The translations under genes were made by a program, and so were the position numbers. 64,000 nt of DNA from assembly GCF_027172205.1 (NCBI RefSeq), contig NC_070611.1:43497479-43561478 (forward strand), given 5' to 3'. Positions 22,341 to 34,382 of the stretch are shown here, in pieces. The notes beneath the pieces were generated by a model. It saw nothing but the letters and a program-made list of their open reading frames with translations. It did no database searches and had not been told where the DNA came from. Numbering within the stretch: position 1 is the first letter of the stretch; each line of letters begins with the position of its first letter. Origin of the DNA: Podarcis raffonei (taxonomy: Eukaryota; Chordata; Lepidosauria; Squamata; Lacertidae).

Positions 22341-23191
22341 TATGGGATTCCAACAGGAGGTTACAGGATATGCACAGACTGGGAATAAAGCAACGTGACC
22401 AAACTTTTGCAGGCGCAAACAGTAGTGATAGCTCATGTGTGAGCTCCCCATTAGCATCATGAGCACATATGATCATGAAAGTGCAATAAAAGGGTGTCTG
22501 AAGAGTCCCACCTGGGAAATTGTTGCACCAGAACTGGGGGGGGGGGGTCAAGAAAGACCCATGATTAAGGCATGAGATAGCTCCTCTCCAGGATCTTTTA
22601 ATAGCCACTTGAAGGAAAATCTTACAGCAGTACAGCTTTGAGGCCTAAACCTGGATGTATTTAATTAGTTGGTTGTTTCTTTAAAGCACTCTTTAGCTGA
22701 AGTGCCTCCTGGAGCAGCTTTATAAAGATCCCCAAAGAAAACAGGATGGGAAAAAAGCAAGCTCAGCCTCCAGGTCTTGAAAGTTACGGTTCTTATAACA
22801 ACCAGCTGGCATAGAAACAGTTCAGGAAGCCAGATGGGATGGCAGCTGTAAGGTGAGAGTTGCATTAAGTCTTGTTTGCCACCCCAATCTCCAAGCAGTG
22901 TGGAAATCTAGGGGGTTTGGGGCTCGATTTCCTTGGAAAGAGGGACAGCGGAGACTGTAGTGTCTTTATGATATATGGTTTATTTACACATATATATAAC
23001 CTGAGCCTACGATGCAGGGTATCACAGCATTAACACTCCAAGGGGATCTTGCTTCTCCCATAGTCACAGCCTTGGATTCAAGCAGAAATCAAGCAGAAAT
23101 CAATCTCTGGTTTCTGCCAGCAGCCTCCTTCCAGCTCTCTCTCACACAAGAGGCTTTTGTCTTTCTCACTACCAGCAAGGTGAGAAAGAAG

Positions 23192-23360
23192 CAGTGGCGT
23201 AGCGTGGGGGGTGCAGGGGGGGCCGGCCGCACCGGGCGCAACATCTGGGGGTTAGGGTTAGGGGGCGCAAATCCACGGGTTAGGGGGCGCAAATCCATGG
23301 GTTAGGGGGCACAAATTACTTGCCTTGCCCCGGGTGCTGACAACCCATGCTACGCCACTG
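23192..23360. mobile_element. hAT-type miniature transposon (family C) with TTAGGG words
   Basis: Perfect 8-base duplication GAAAGAAG (23184-23191, 23361-23368); inverted ends CAGTGGCGTAGCGTGG and CCATGCTACGCCACTG. The interior contains GGGTTAGGGTTAGGG and two further GGGTTAGGG words. Confidence 0.88.
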
Positions 23361-24111
23361 GAAAGAAGGGCCCATCCATTTGCCCTCTGACACGGAGAAA
23401 CTTCGCTTGTCATACTAAGGACTGTACAGTACTCACGTAAATAGTAATGAGAATCCTTGGCTAATTCAACAATGGAATCCTACATTAGATTTTAGCCCTT
23501 GCTGGACCTAGGATTCCAGGATCACAAGGGATTCTGGCATCATGCAGGGTGACCGCCTCCTGTCCAAACCTCACAACAGTATTATGGGGAACAAAAAGAG
23601 CTGCTTGGTCCAATTCAGTACTTAAGATTCTGTTTTTCTTCAGCAAGGGTATATAAAATGCATCCTGTCAGAGTCTCCAGCGAAAGGTAGTCTGCAAGGG
23701 GCTCACTTTACAACAGAATTGTAAAAATGTAGTGTGGGGGCAGGTTATAGCTGACTGGCTAACTGAAGTGCTTGCTGAGTCAGACTGCTGAAGAGTGGGG
23801 AGGAGGAAGGCTGCTACAGATGAAAAGTATCGCTGCATCCAAGATGTGGCAGAGAGCTCTCTCGCTTCGCTCTTGGCATACCCTTTCTAACCCTGACAGA
23901 TTGCTGCTGCCATGTGAACAGTTGCCACGTTGTCTCTCAGGAAGGCATTTGACTTGAGGGGAACTGCTAAGTACTGCAGAGCAGAGAAACCACAGAACAC
24001 CCCCTGTCCCCAAGGGCAAAGCTAGGAGTAAAAGGCCACTCTTGTTCTCCTAATCCCTGCTCAGCCGCCTCCATCTCTGAAAGTGGAGTTACCAGCAGCA
24101 ATGTGCGGTGG

Positions 24112-24114
<3 letters not shown>

Positions 24115-24150
<36 letters not shown>
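24115..24150. repeat. (CAG)12 trinucleotide repeat
   Basis: Uninterrupted CAG run in intergenic DNA after ERP27. A short open frame reads it as polyglutamine, but nothing else supports a gene. Confidence 0.95.
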
Positions 24151-24152
<2 letters not shown>

Positions 24153-24619
24153 CACAACAGCCAAGGGAATGAGGTGGACTTGCATGGCCCACAGCGCTGA
24201 GTCAAAAGATCTCTATCCTCTAAAACAGCCTCTTGTTGCAACTTATAAGGCCACTTGCAAGTTCTTGGGTGCCTCTGTTTGTCCCTTGCTAATTCTTCTC
24301 ATCTCAGGATTTCATTTTCCACTCTGAATTGCACTGAGTCAACACCAGAGCTGCAAAGCTGAACAGCCCTACTATGGGATCTTGGCACAACGGTGTGAGT
24401 GGAATTGGCACACGGTTAAAGCTCTGGGTTCTACTGTGCTGGGAACTGGCAGTGCAAAAACACACACGCAAATCACCAACTTGTAAACAACAACAACACC
24501 CAGGAACGCATTGCAGGCACGCCTACAGACACAAAACCCCACATCTGCTCTCCTACTGCCTAGAATGGATAGAGAGATCATTGCTGCACAGAAGTGACTG
24601 GTTAGGAATCACTTCTTCA

Positions 24620-24900
24620 CAGAGCACATACAGTAGTTGAACTGGAATTTGCTAGTACAGCAAGTAGCAAAGGCAGCCAACTTGGATTTCTTTAAGAAGG
24701 AATAAGAAAAGTTCATGGCAGATAAAATATGCACCTTCTCCAATGTCAATGACAGTTGCTGGGACTCATTGGGGGGTGGGGAGAGTGCTGTTGCATTCAT
24801 GCCCTGAGTGAAGGCTTCTCAAGGATCTGGTTGGCCACTGTGAGAATAGGATGCTGGACCAGATGGGCCTTTGGGATGATCTATCTGGGCTCTTCTTGGG
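24620..24900 (+). repeat. CR1-derived 3' fragment
   Basis: GAACTGGAATTTGCTAGTAC, GGTTGGCCACTGTGAGAATA and ACCAGATGGGCCTTTGGGAT resemble the copies at 5000 and 10165, including the upstream part. Confidence 0.62.
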
Positions 24901-26487
24901 TTAAGTTCTCCATTGGTCCTGCCTCCACTGAACATGGTAAACACAAACTCTCAACTCAACCTTCCTGATCTGTATTGCCTAATGAATCTGATCTCATCAT
25001 TTCAGTTTGACCTTCACATCCTTAGAACTTCATGTCATCATCACCACTCCTATTTATCTGAACTTATAATTATCCAGACATTGTGAATATTCCCCAATTG
25101 AAAGGAACCTTTCCATCATTCCACCTGCAAAGAGAAAATTTATCAAAACCAGTGCCCTACCTTTATCAGTCCTATTGGCAAAATCCATACATTTCTGTTT
25201 GTCCTGTACTGTTTCCACTGACTGCTGGGTGTCCAAAGATCCTCAGAGCAAGAGGATGTTCATATCATATGACCAAGTGTCACAAGACATTTCCCACGAT
25301 CTCAGCATATGGTCAAATGTAATGGTTTCATAGGCAAATCTCTTTTTGGGAAATTAGGCTTCAGAACATATTTACTTTGTAGGAGGGCCTTGCCTTAAAT
25401 ACGTAATTGTCACACACTTGTAATTCTTTTATACCAAGGCTAGGAAATCTTTTACCTTCCAAATGTTGTTTGGATCCAAATCCCATTGGTCCCAGCCAGT
25501 GTCCTGTCTCTCGCCCTTGAACTCAGAACTTGAACTGTTGTCACGTCTGGAGGTTTTGAAAGTTCTATTGATGAATTCAGTACAACATTCCACCATGGGT
25601 ATACAGGTTACACACAGGTAAGGCATGACAGAGTACTATGATACATGACTAGGCGCAACTAAGCTATTGATCCAACACTTGACATGCTCCCTCTGAGAGT
25701 GGGGTGTGCACAGCTATTCACACAGGCAGGACATGCAAGGTTTGCTTGAACCAGCTCTGTTCCCTTCTTTCTTTGGAGACAAAAGTGGAGGTGACATAGC
25801 TGGCTCCCTGTCAGACGTATTCCTGGGTGTCTTCCTTGAGGGATGAGGTGCATAGGGTGTCCAGTACCATAGAGGCAGGCTGTTCTTCTGCTAGGCCACT
25901 AGACCCCCTGAATCCAGATCACCACCTCCCAATTTACTAGGACCACCCCTGGGTCAATCTCCTATGCAGTCCTAAGTGCTCATCCCTCAACTTGCTAGGA
26001 TCTTCCCTTGGGTCGGCCTCCTCCAATTCCCTATGTTCTTCCCATTCCTCATCCTCATCTGACTACCCTTTCCGCAATGTCTCCATGGGTCTCATGACAT
26101 CCAGTAGTGGACAGCGGAGTGGGGAAGAGGTACTTTCTGGCAGGTGAATGACTGCTGCTTAAAGGGAAGGGCAAGTGTCAGGGGGGTGGTGCAGTGCATA
26201 CGAGCTAATAGGAGTGTTGCAGTGACTCTGCTGGTGCTCTTGCAACCTTGATCCTCACCCTCCTCCTGGTAAGCAGCAGCGACTCATCTGCTGGGTAGGT
26301 CAGACAAGTGTCTCCATGCTACCACTACTCCATCCACTGCTGGTCCCAGTCAGCGTGGCCAATCGTCAGGGATGATGAATTCAACAGCCTCTAGAGAGCC
26401 ACAGGTTCCATGTCCCTATTTCATGCAAATAACAAAAGATAGGGGACTGGGTCAGCCAAAGGCACTGTATAACTTGTATAACACATG

Positions 26488-26735
26488 CACAGAGTATGGG
26501 AAACAAGCAAGATGAATTGGAGCTTTTAATATAGGATGGCAAATATGACCTGGTAGGCATTACCGAAACCTGGTGGGATGAGACCCATGATGGGAATGTA
26601 GGAATTGAGGGGTATAACATGTTCAAAGGGAATAGGCCACAAGGATGTTTTCATGGATAGTTGAGATTCCTGCATTGCAGGGGGTTGGGCTAGATGACCC
26701 TCGGGGTCCCTTCAAACACTATATAGTTCTATGAG
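26488..26735 (+). repeat. CR1 LINE fragment: endonuclease piece joined to 3' end
   Basis: The translated words SMGNKQDELEL and YDLVGITETWWDETHD are the CR1 endonuclease core; near 26650 it passes directly into the GATTCCTGCATTGCAGGGGG tail, so most of ORF2 between is absent. One in-frame TAG lies in the endonuclease part. Confidence 0.78.
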
Positions 26736-28639
26736 TCTATGAAGAACTGGATAACTACAAAATAAGGAGCAGAACAGCTATATTGATTTGCCTCTCAGAT
26801 TGTAGCAATGTGAATCATTTTTAGTCAAATAAGCCAGAGGAAAAACAAAACAGGATGTACAGGGACCTTGTGGTTATGCTAACGTGTTCATGAGGAGATG
26901 TTTCCTCAATGCCTGTCCCACGAGTGTACATAGATAATTATAGAGACAACTTTTTAAAGAGGCTTGTTATGTACATTGGTAAACTTTAATTCCTTTTCTC
27001 TCTTGTCTAGAAGACCACATTCGAAACAACAAGCCCTTAAACCACCGTGTGGCCAAGAAGCCATCCTCTATCCTCCCACAGCTGGCCACAGCCAGAGTGC
27101 TAAAATATAGAAAGTTGCTGTCAGATGTCCTCACAAGACCCTCCAGTTAGTGGAGTAGTTGTCAAGTGTGGGGGCAGAAGATTTCCTCAAAAAGCTCAAG
27201 TCAGCACTTTTGAGAACATTTGGGACCAACATGTGTAAACACTATGATGGTATTGCTGCAGATATTTAATGGGGAACATATTTATTAGACCAGTTCAAAC
27301 CAGCTGATGATCTGTCCCATCCTAGGATGCTATCTGGTATGAACTGGTATGAACCACTAGCTAGTGTGAAAAAAACCTTTGCCATGAGTTATTGCAAGAA
27401 AAATTGAACGCAGCTGCTCCACTCTAGTTTGTTGCAAGACAATGTCATAGACTAGTGAAGCAGCTGTACAGATGTTCCCCATCCCATGGAGTGCTTCGGT
27501 TTAAAGAACTTGTAAAGCCAACATGCATTTTTATCCACAATTGTGGCTTATAGAACATACTTTTAACTGTTGTGTTATTTCATTATGCTTTTATTTTAGT
27601 TTGTTTTTAACATTGGTTTTTATTGACATTTTAAATGTATATTTTATATTCTTGGTAAACTACTTCGATATTTTATTTATAGTTAAGCAGTATAAAATTC
27701 TGTTAATAAAATACCATGCTTCCTCTAACGACTCATAATGTGGGGTTGCTGCAAAATTGCAGTTCTTTCTGCATTGCGATTATGAGAGTTGTTTGGAAGA
27801 TGACTATTGGGTAGTGTCTGTGATGTCATTGATGATGAGCAACACAAGTCCTCCTCCTCCAAAGCCCACTCGTTCAGAAAAGGAGAACTGAAATGGATTA
27901 CTCTCAAGGCAAAGTTTGGAGAAGCCCCATGCCAGTCTTCCTCCTGCCCCACACAGCCTTGAGATTTTAGCTGGAATATCCTTTGGGACTTTGCTTGGAT
28001 GATAATACTTATTCCTGTGCAAGTTCCTGCTTTCTACGTCCAGTGCTCTTAACCTCTGGTACACTAGATGCGTAGTATTCAGCCTTTTGAATATTGAGTT
28101 CTCTTATTTTGGTGTGAGATTGCAGAAGACACCTGTAGGGGTATGACAATCAGAGGAGACACTTCGCTTGTACGACTCTCTGTCCCCTGAGATTCCCTTC
28201 TTGTCTTGATGGAACCAAAATGTGGCACGATAGATACTCTGTGGGTGGCTCTTGTGGCTGTTACGGAGGGCAGTCTGGTATGTTCTGGTGGTTCTTGGGA
28301 ATTAATGAGCCAAGACAAGGATTTGGAATTAGAACCAAACCTCTACGTCTACCTCCACCGACCACAAGGCTGAGTCACTTGCCACATAACTAGTTTTTCC
28401 AATACCACTAACAACCTCCTTATGAAGCAGAAGAGGTAGTGGCTGTCTCAACAGCCAAAATGCCCACTGAAAGGTGCGTACTGATGCATGGAGGTAGGCT
28501 GCATGACTATGGCAAGGACAGAGAGATAATGCCCCCCTAATTTCAATGATCATGGATGGAGTAAGATAGAGACTGGGGAAGTGATAAGTTACCATGGAAG
28601 ATGAAGGCATCTCTGCCTTGTTGAACAATTAAGAACCTG

Positions 28640-28830
28640 CTGTGCCCACTGGCCTTTGTGTGATGCTGTTTAATGCTGGATCACTACATAATAAGACCAC
28701 ACTCACCCATAATTTGATCTACTGAGACCTGGGTGGATGTGTTTTGAGGAGTTGATCTGACCCAACTGTGCCCACCTGGACACTTGGTGCAGCATCAGCA
28801 CAGGAGCTGCTGTGCTCCATAGATCTTCCA
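28640..28830 (+). repeat. L2-type LINE endonuclease fragment, decayed
   Basis: Words resembling ML..R..I..PHSPIIHDLI, then ETWVDVF and VDLTQLCPPGHLVQHQHRS, match the L2-clade endonuclease (TETWLDE...LSQLCPPGF.VQHQPR). Stops and frame slips are present. Confidence 0.6.
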
Positions 28831-30119
28831 TAACCAGGAAACACCTCTGTCGGAACCGGCTGTGAGAGCCTACATCCAGTATCGGGCCAAGGAGACACTA
28901 AACAATGGCTGTTGTCGGTATACCATCCACCCTCTGCCCAGAGGTCATACAAACCTTGAGCAAAAACTCGGCTGTAAAACCTACACATTGAGCAGGAATG
29001 AGTGTCTTCTAGGTTCCAGCTCAGGGAGGGCACAGATCTGAGGAGGCTCCAATTTAGATCTCAGTTGTGTAGAGTTCTAAATCACATGGGGAGCCTCTGT
29101 GAGTACAGGTGGACACTTGCCCCCATCTTCTCCTGTAGGTTTACACCTAAGCAGAATGTCTACATTGGGTTACTATAGCAGGAGATTCTATAAACCAAGG
29201 GTGTATGAACACATGGTAATTAGCTTCAAATGGACCACACCTGATTGAATCAAATGTAGCACACCAACTTTGTCTCAAATAGGTGATTTAACTTGTGTTG
29301 CAGACATGACCTAAGAGCTATTCAGCTTTGCGTCAAATAGGTTATTTAAGAGATATTACTTACTTGACGTCCCATGGAAAGACAAGAGGAAGCTTCTCCT
29401 AAGCACCAGCTCACTGTCCATCAGCAGATCCTTGTTCCCTACCAAAATATACAAATAAAAGATTCAGCTGCATAGCAATTATTTCCAAGGCGGGGCAATG
29501 ACATCTGTTCAGGAGAAGGAATATTGGCTTGTGTTTGAGACACTTTGGTTAAATACCACAGCCTCATCATCCCACACAGCTCCTCTTTCACTGCATTTCA
29601 CGCCAATGGGAACATTGTTTGGGATGCAATTGTTAATGTTTTCTTGGGATCCCAGAGGTTTCCAACACAGGCCTTCGTCATGAGGTCTTCCCATCTTCAA
29701 TGTCTTTCCTGAGCTCCTGGAAATATGAAGGTCTTATGATGGTTTCCCAGCCCTTTTCTCATCCACGGAAAATATCCCACACTGATGAAGAGATTAAAAA
29801 GCCACAGAAAAACTTGCAAGAGGACCATGTTAGTATTGATTCTATTTAGTATTGATTCTATTAAATGTTGCCTTTCTTCCATGATGGAATATAAGGCAGA
29901 ATAAATACATGAAGTTTCCAGGCTGCCTCCCATCCAGGTCATTACTTAGACCTGCTTCTCATTAGTAAGGCCAATGGATGGGGGTCCACGGGGCTCCTGG
30001 GGGGCTGCCCCATCCACCTCAGTCTGGCCTCAGCCAGACTGTTTTTGCCTGCTTGGGATGTGTTATCAAAGAACTTTTGCTTGCCTCGATAGAGGCTAGC
30101 AAAGCATGTGAGAACGTTC

Positions 30120-30271
30120 ATAGAAATGTGCCTGTTTTAAAACGGTAATATTCACATTTGCTGCTCCGCCCTCTTTTTGCCCTGGCCCCACCCCCATTGG
30201 CATTTGGCCCTCAGAAAGTTACCAAGAAGAAAGTGCGGCCCTCAGGCTGGACAAGGTTTCCCAGCCCTGTT
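30120..30271 (+). repeat. hAT-like family D fragment (right half)
   Basis: Shares the GCTCCGCCC...CCCCACCCCCATTGG...GGCCCTCAG block and the AAGGTTTCCCAGCCCTG end with the right half of 33964-34283. Confidence 0.5.
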
Positions 30272-30954
30272 TAAGGCAGTGGGTTAAGATGCTCCTTTCT
30301 CCGCAGGCTTTCAGAGGAAATTATTCCACCCAATTATACAAATTGATTCTATTCAGCTGCTGCTACTAAGCATCACTGTTGGATGATTTGTTATGATGGG
30401 TTTGGTCCTTTGTGAGAATTGTGTTTATGTTATGGATTATATATTTTCCTCAGATCTCTCTTGCCTACCTTCAAATTCTCACAATGTCATGCTTCATGCT
30501 CATGCCAGAGCATTGTGGGTAACAGATGTACCAGCACTGTCAACAATCCCAGTGAGGTTACCATTCCAGATCGTGAAGCTGGACGGGAGGAGACTGCTGG
30601 AGGCAACCTGCCACAGCTCCAAGCGATGAGCAGGTGACCATTCAGAGCCAAGGTTGGAGGATACAGGAAACAGAGATTTTCAGTCCTGGGGCCAAAGCCA
30701 AGCTAGACTTAGCAACAACAGATGACACATTTGTTTAAACTTGTCTGTCTGGATCTTGCAGGTGGAATCAAAAGGGGCACTCAGAAAGGTACCTCACAGC
30801 TGACCACCCCATATTTTGTTCCCCCTTCAAGTGCTTTTTTCTTCCGTCAAGCTTTAATATCTTCAGCCAAGCTTCATTACATATCTTTAGGTGCCAAGTG
30901 AAAATGTTTCTCTATAACCAGGCCTTTGGCAGATTGAGCATTCACTGGCCTTTT

Positions 30955-31105
30955 AAATGTGCTTGTGGGAAAGTGGAGGGTTATTGGTTTGTTTTTCATT
31001 TTATTATGTATTTTGTGTCCATTTTGTACTTTTATGTCGTGAACCGCCATGTAATCTTCAGATGAAGGGCGGTGCGCAACTTTAATACATAATAAATAAT
31101 AAAAT
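30955..31105 (+). repeat. LINE-like 3' end
   Basis: GTGAACCGCCATGTAATCTTC, AGATGAAGGGCGGTGCGCAA and an ATAATAAATAAT tail are typical of CR1/L2-class 3' ends in reptiles. Class level only. Confidence 0.5.
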
Positions 31106-33963
31106 ATATAATATAATGGTGTACTCGGAACATTGGTTCATCTAAACCAGTGCTGTTGACACTGACTCCAGTCTTATCTGGAGATGTGAGGGACTGAATC
31201 TTGGACACATGAAGCAAGTGTTCTGCCCCTGAGCTCTGGCCTTTCCCCACAGCTGAGATGTGCTCAGGTGGCAGAAAAGCTGTGATTGGGGCAGACCCAG
31301 GTTTAAATAAAGGGGCCTGGCACTATCCTGCCCAGTTAATTATTATGAGTTGTAGTCTATGTTTGCCATAGTCTCAGAGCAGATCCGTTGAAATGAATGG
31401 ACATGACCAACTTGGGACTATTAATTTAAATGAGTCTACTCTGAGGAGAGCACAAGGATGAAAAGGCATATCTAATTTTCTTCAAAAACAAGCAAACAAA
31501 AAAACACCCCCACACAAAATAGGATGAGGGGAGGGAGAATATGGTGATTCATATTAGTCACAAAATAAACAGCAAGAAGATAGGCAAATCACAGAAAACA
31601 CAACCCAAGTCTTCCTACTGGAGGAGGTCAAGCTACACATTAGGCTAATGCGGAGTTTCTCCCCTGAATTTTCTTTGTAATTTTTTGTTGGAGAGAGAGG
31701 TTTGGAAGTAGAGTTTCGTAGTAGAGTTAGCACAATGGTGTTTGCTCCAAGCACATTTAAACTTGGTTCGATATACATATATCCTCATTCACTTTGAAAA
31801 AAATAACAAAGGTTCCCCGGGAAGAAACTAAAATGCCTGGAGATGATTTTTTGGGTCTGTAAAAATTCCTTGGGAGTTACTTTCCCCAACATCAATTTAA
31901 ACTGATACTAGAACAAGCTTGTGCATCATGTCTGAATACTCTGCTTATGCTCTGTTGCTACTTAATGTACATACCATAGCAGATCCCACTAAATCCATTT
32001 CCCAATGATGTTTCCTGAGCCCAAGAGAGAAAAGCATCCTCAGCCCTCTGAGTACAGAACACTGAATTAGTTGAGCTTAGTCATATATCCTGGAGGCTCT
32101 GTGTTTTGAAACCTTATCCTGCCCTAAAATATGTGGGTGGTGCGTGCTGTTTAATATAAACCATGTTTAGTCTCATTCCTCCCCTGCTTTAACAAATCAG
32201 AGCGTCCAAACCCCCAAACTGAGAAAGAGACAGCTTCTATTTTGGGCGGGGAATATGTGCCAAGTCTCAGCCCATGTTTTATTTTTGTTTAATAAATTAA
32301 CTCTGTCTCAGGGAATTTGTCTGTGGCTGAAAAACAAGGTCCAGACCATATCATGTTATTGTGGCTGTGAAGAGGTGTGCATGTATGGGGGAGTGAACTT
32401 TATTTCAAGGTAAACACTCTCCAACCTTGTCATCCTTTCTTCGCAAAATCTGTGAAGAGCCTTGGCTTCATAAACATCACTAACATAGGTTCCTGGTCTG
32501 TAAATCACCCACCCACTGGGTTGTCAATACAGCAGTGTAAACAAGATCTGTGCTTGCATCACTTTTGCATCTGAGCATGTACTTTTATGGCGGCTGACAC
32601 TGGCCAAATCTTACTTAACGTAGGAGAGCTGAGATTAGACCGTGTGTGTGTAAAGTTGTTTTAAGGTGGCCTTGTTTTAATTGGCTCAGCAGTCCTGGGA
32701 GGGTATTTAATATTCCCCCTTTCACTGCTTCACCAGGGGATACCTAGGGGTTGTCGAAACTGGCTCCCACCGAGGTGAAGCTCAAAATCCCCCCAGATTG
32801 CTCTGGCTGTGGAAAGAGAGTTAGTTGTGTAGGGTGAGAGGCATAAGAGGCAGATTGCCTGGATAACAATTGCCTGGAGTGGGTAAATAGGGCTACAGGA
32901 CGGCTGGTGTCACTGCCGCTGCCTTTTTTGCAGCTGCTACCAATGGGAGCTTTTAACTTGTCCCAACTATTTCAAACAGTGAAAAAAAATGGGCAATTTA
33001 TTTAAAAAGTTTTGTGCCCCGCCCCCGGCATTGCCAACATGAGTTGCCATACATCTGCTCCTGAACACCCTTCTCCTCTTCCCTGTATAGCTTCAGCCAG
33101 AGATGTAGTCCAAAGAATGCAAACATTGCCAATCTCCTCTCTCAACCATCCACCATGAAGTTGTTCTGCACGGAAGCCCCTGAAATGAATTGCAGCTAAA
33201 TGAGGGAACTTGTCCAGCTCTCATTGATTTCAGTGGGACTTGGGCTTCCTGGTGGATTGTATTCAACAAAGTCAATCGTAGGAAGGTGCTGCTTGTTGAG
33301 ATGTATAAGTATTGTTCTCTTGCCTCTCTCTGATAGCAAGCTGGAGCAGGTCTCCTTCAGATGCATGTTGCAGCTGGATGGGCAAACATTCCAGGCAGTC
33401 TTCAACTCACATGCCAGACCTTCAAACCCTACAGGGTACTGCTTTCAGTAATCCACCTGCATGGTCTGCATTCAAGACATTTTATTTAGCGCTCTGACGT
33501 TTTGAAACCTGCGGCAACATATGAAATTGTGTAGCTGCTCCCATATCAGAGGAACTAGAGTAATATTTGTTAGCTTGCTGAAAGAGCTGTGAGCTTTATC
33601 ATCCATCGCATTTTAAAATGTTTGCACCTACGGTATTTCTGAGCACACACATAAACATGTAAAGAGTGAATGTTTGTGAGCACAACTATCATAAAGGTCC
33701 GTATCTGGAGTCAAACTTACCTCTAAGACCCTGTTTAGTGTGTAATTCAGCAGTAAACCCAGGTTTGCCTCTGCACAAGGTGTGAACTAGCTTTTAGATG
33801 TTGGTTGAAAACCACACTTAGGGAGCTTCAAGAATGTTGGTATTTTTGGTAACTACTTAATCATATACCAACTAATTCAGGTTGTGCATCTAAAGCTGAT
33901 CAGCGCTCTTGTCAACCAAATCAGTTCCAGCAAAAACCAACAATAGATTTTTTGCAATAAGAC

Positions 33964-34283
33964 AGGGTTGAGGAACCTCAGACCCAGGAGCAAAAAACAG
34001 CTGTTTGAGTGTTGTTATGTGACCTTTGAGACTCTCTCCAGTCCATTACCACTACCCAGCCATACCACCCTTGAATGTTTTGCCGGTTTGAAATGTTTCC
34101 TTGAACTCTTGCTTGCTTGGACAGAGAGGGGTATAGAAACTAGTGTACTGTACAAAGGTAAAATTAACATTAACTAATCTGTCCACTTTTATTCTGGCCC
34201 CGCCCACTTCTGGTATGCAGCCTCCAGAATGTTGCCCTGAAGAGAATGTGACCCTCAGACTTAAAAATGTTCCTTCATCCCCG
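33964..34283 (+). mobile_element. hAT-like element (family D), near complete
   Basis: Begins CAGGGTTGAGGAACCTCAGAC and ends GTTCCTTCATCCCCGTG, inverted. The interior reads CACCCTTGAATGTTTTGCC and CCCGCCCACTTCTGGTATGC. Partial copies lie at 30120-30271, 61551-61698 and 63427-63600. Confidence 0.6.
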
Positions 34284-34323
34284 TGATAAGGAAAATAAAT
34301 GGGAAATGCATTGGAAAGTTTGG

Positions 34324-34382
34324 GATGCAACATTGTATAACCTCCCTTGCACTTGTTTGATGCAACATTGTATAACCTCCCT
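34324..34382 (+). repeat. 24-base direct repeat pair
   Basis: GATGCAACATTGTATAACCTCCCT occurs (given here by its positions) at 34324-34347 and 34359-34382, separated by 11 bases; both copies are identical. Confidence 0.9.

Larger units (their letters stand above)
22341..28639. other. Intergenic DNA after ERP27
   Basis: Contains the family C hAT element, the CAG run and CR1 pieces. 25000-26480 and 26736-28639 carry no gene or repeat I can name; open frames are below 100 codons and lack domains. Confidence 0.5.

Noticed and set aside
23230-23320. Interstitial telomere tract
   Set aside because: Only scattered TTAGGG words, fully contained in a miniature transposon with its own target duplication.
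24103-24327. Possible polyglutamine protein
   Set aside because: The glutamines come from a (CAG)12 simple repeat and the rest of the frame has no homology or gene context.
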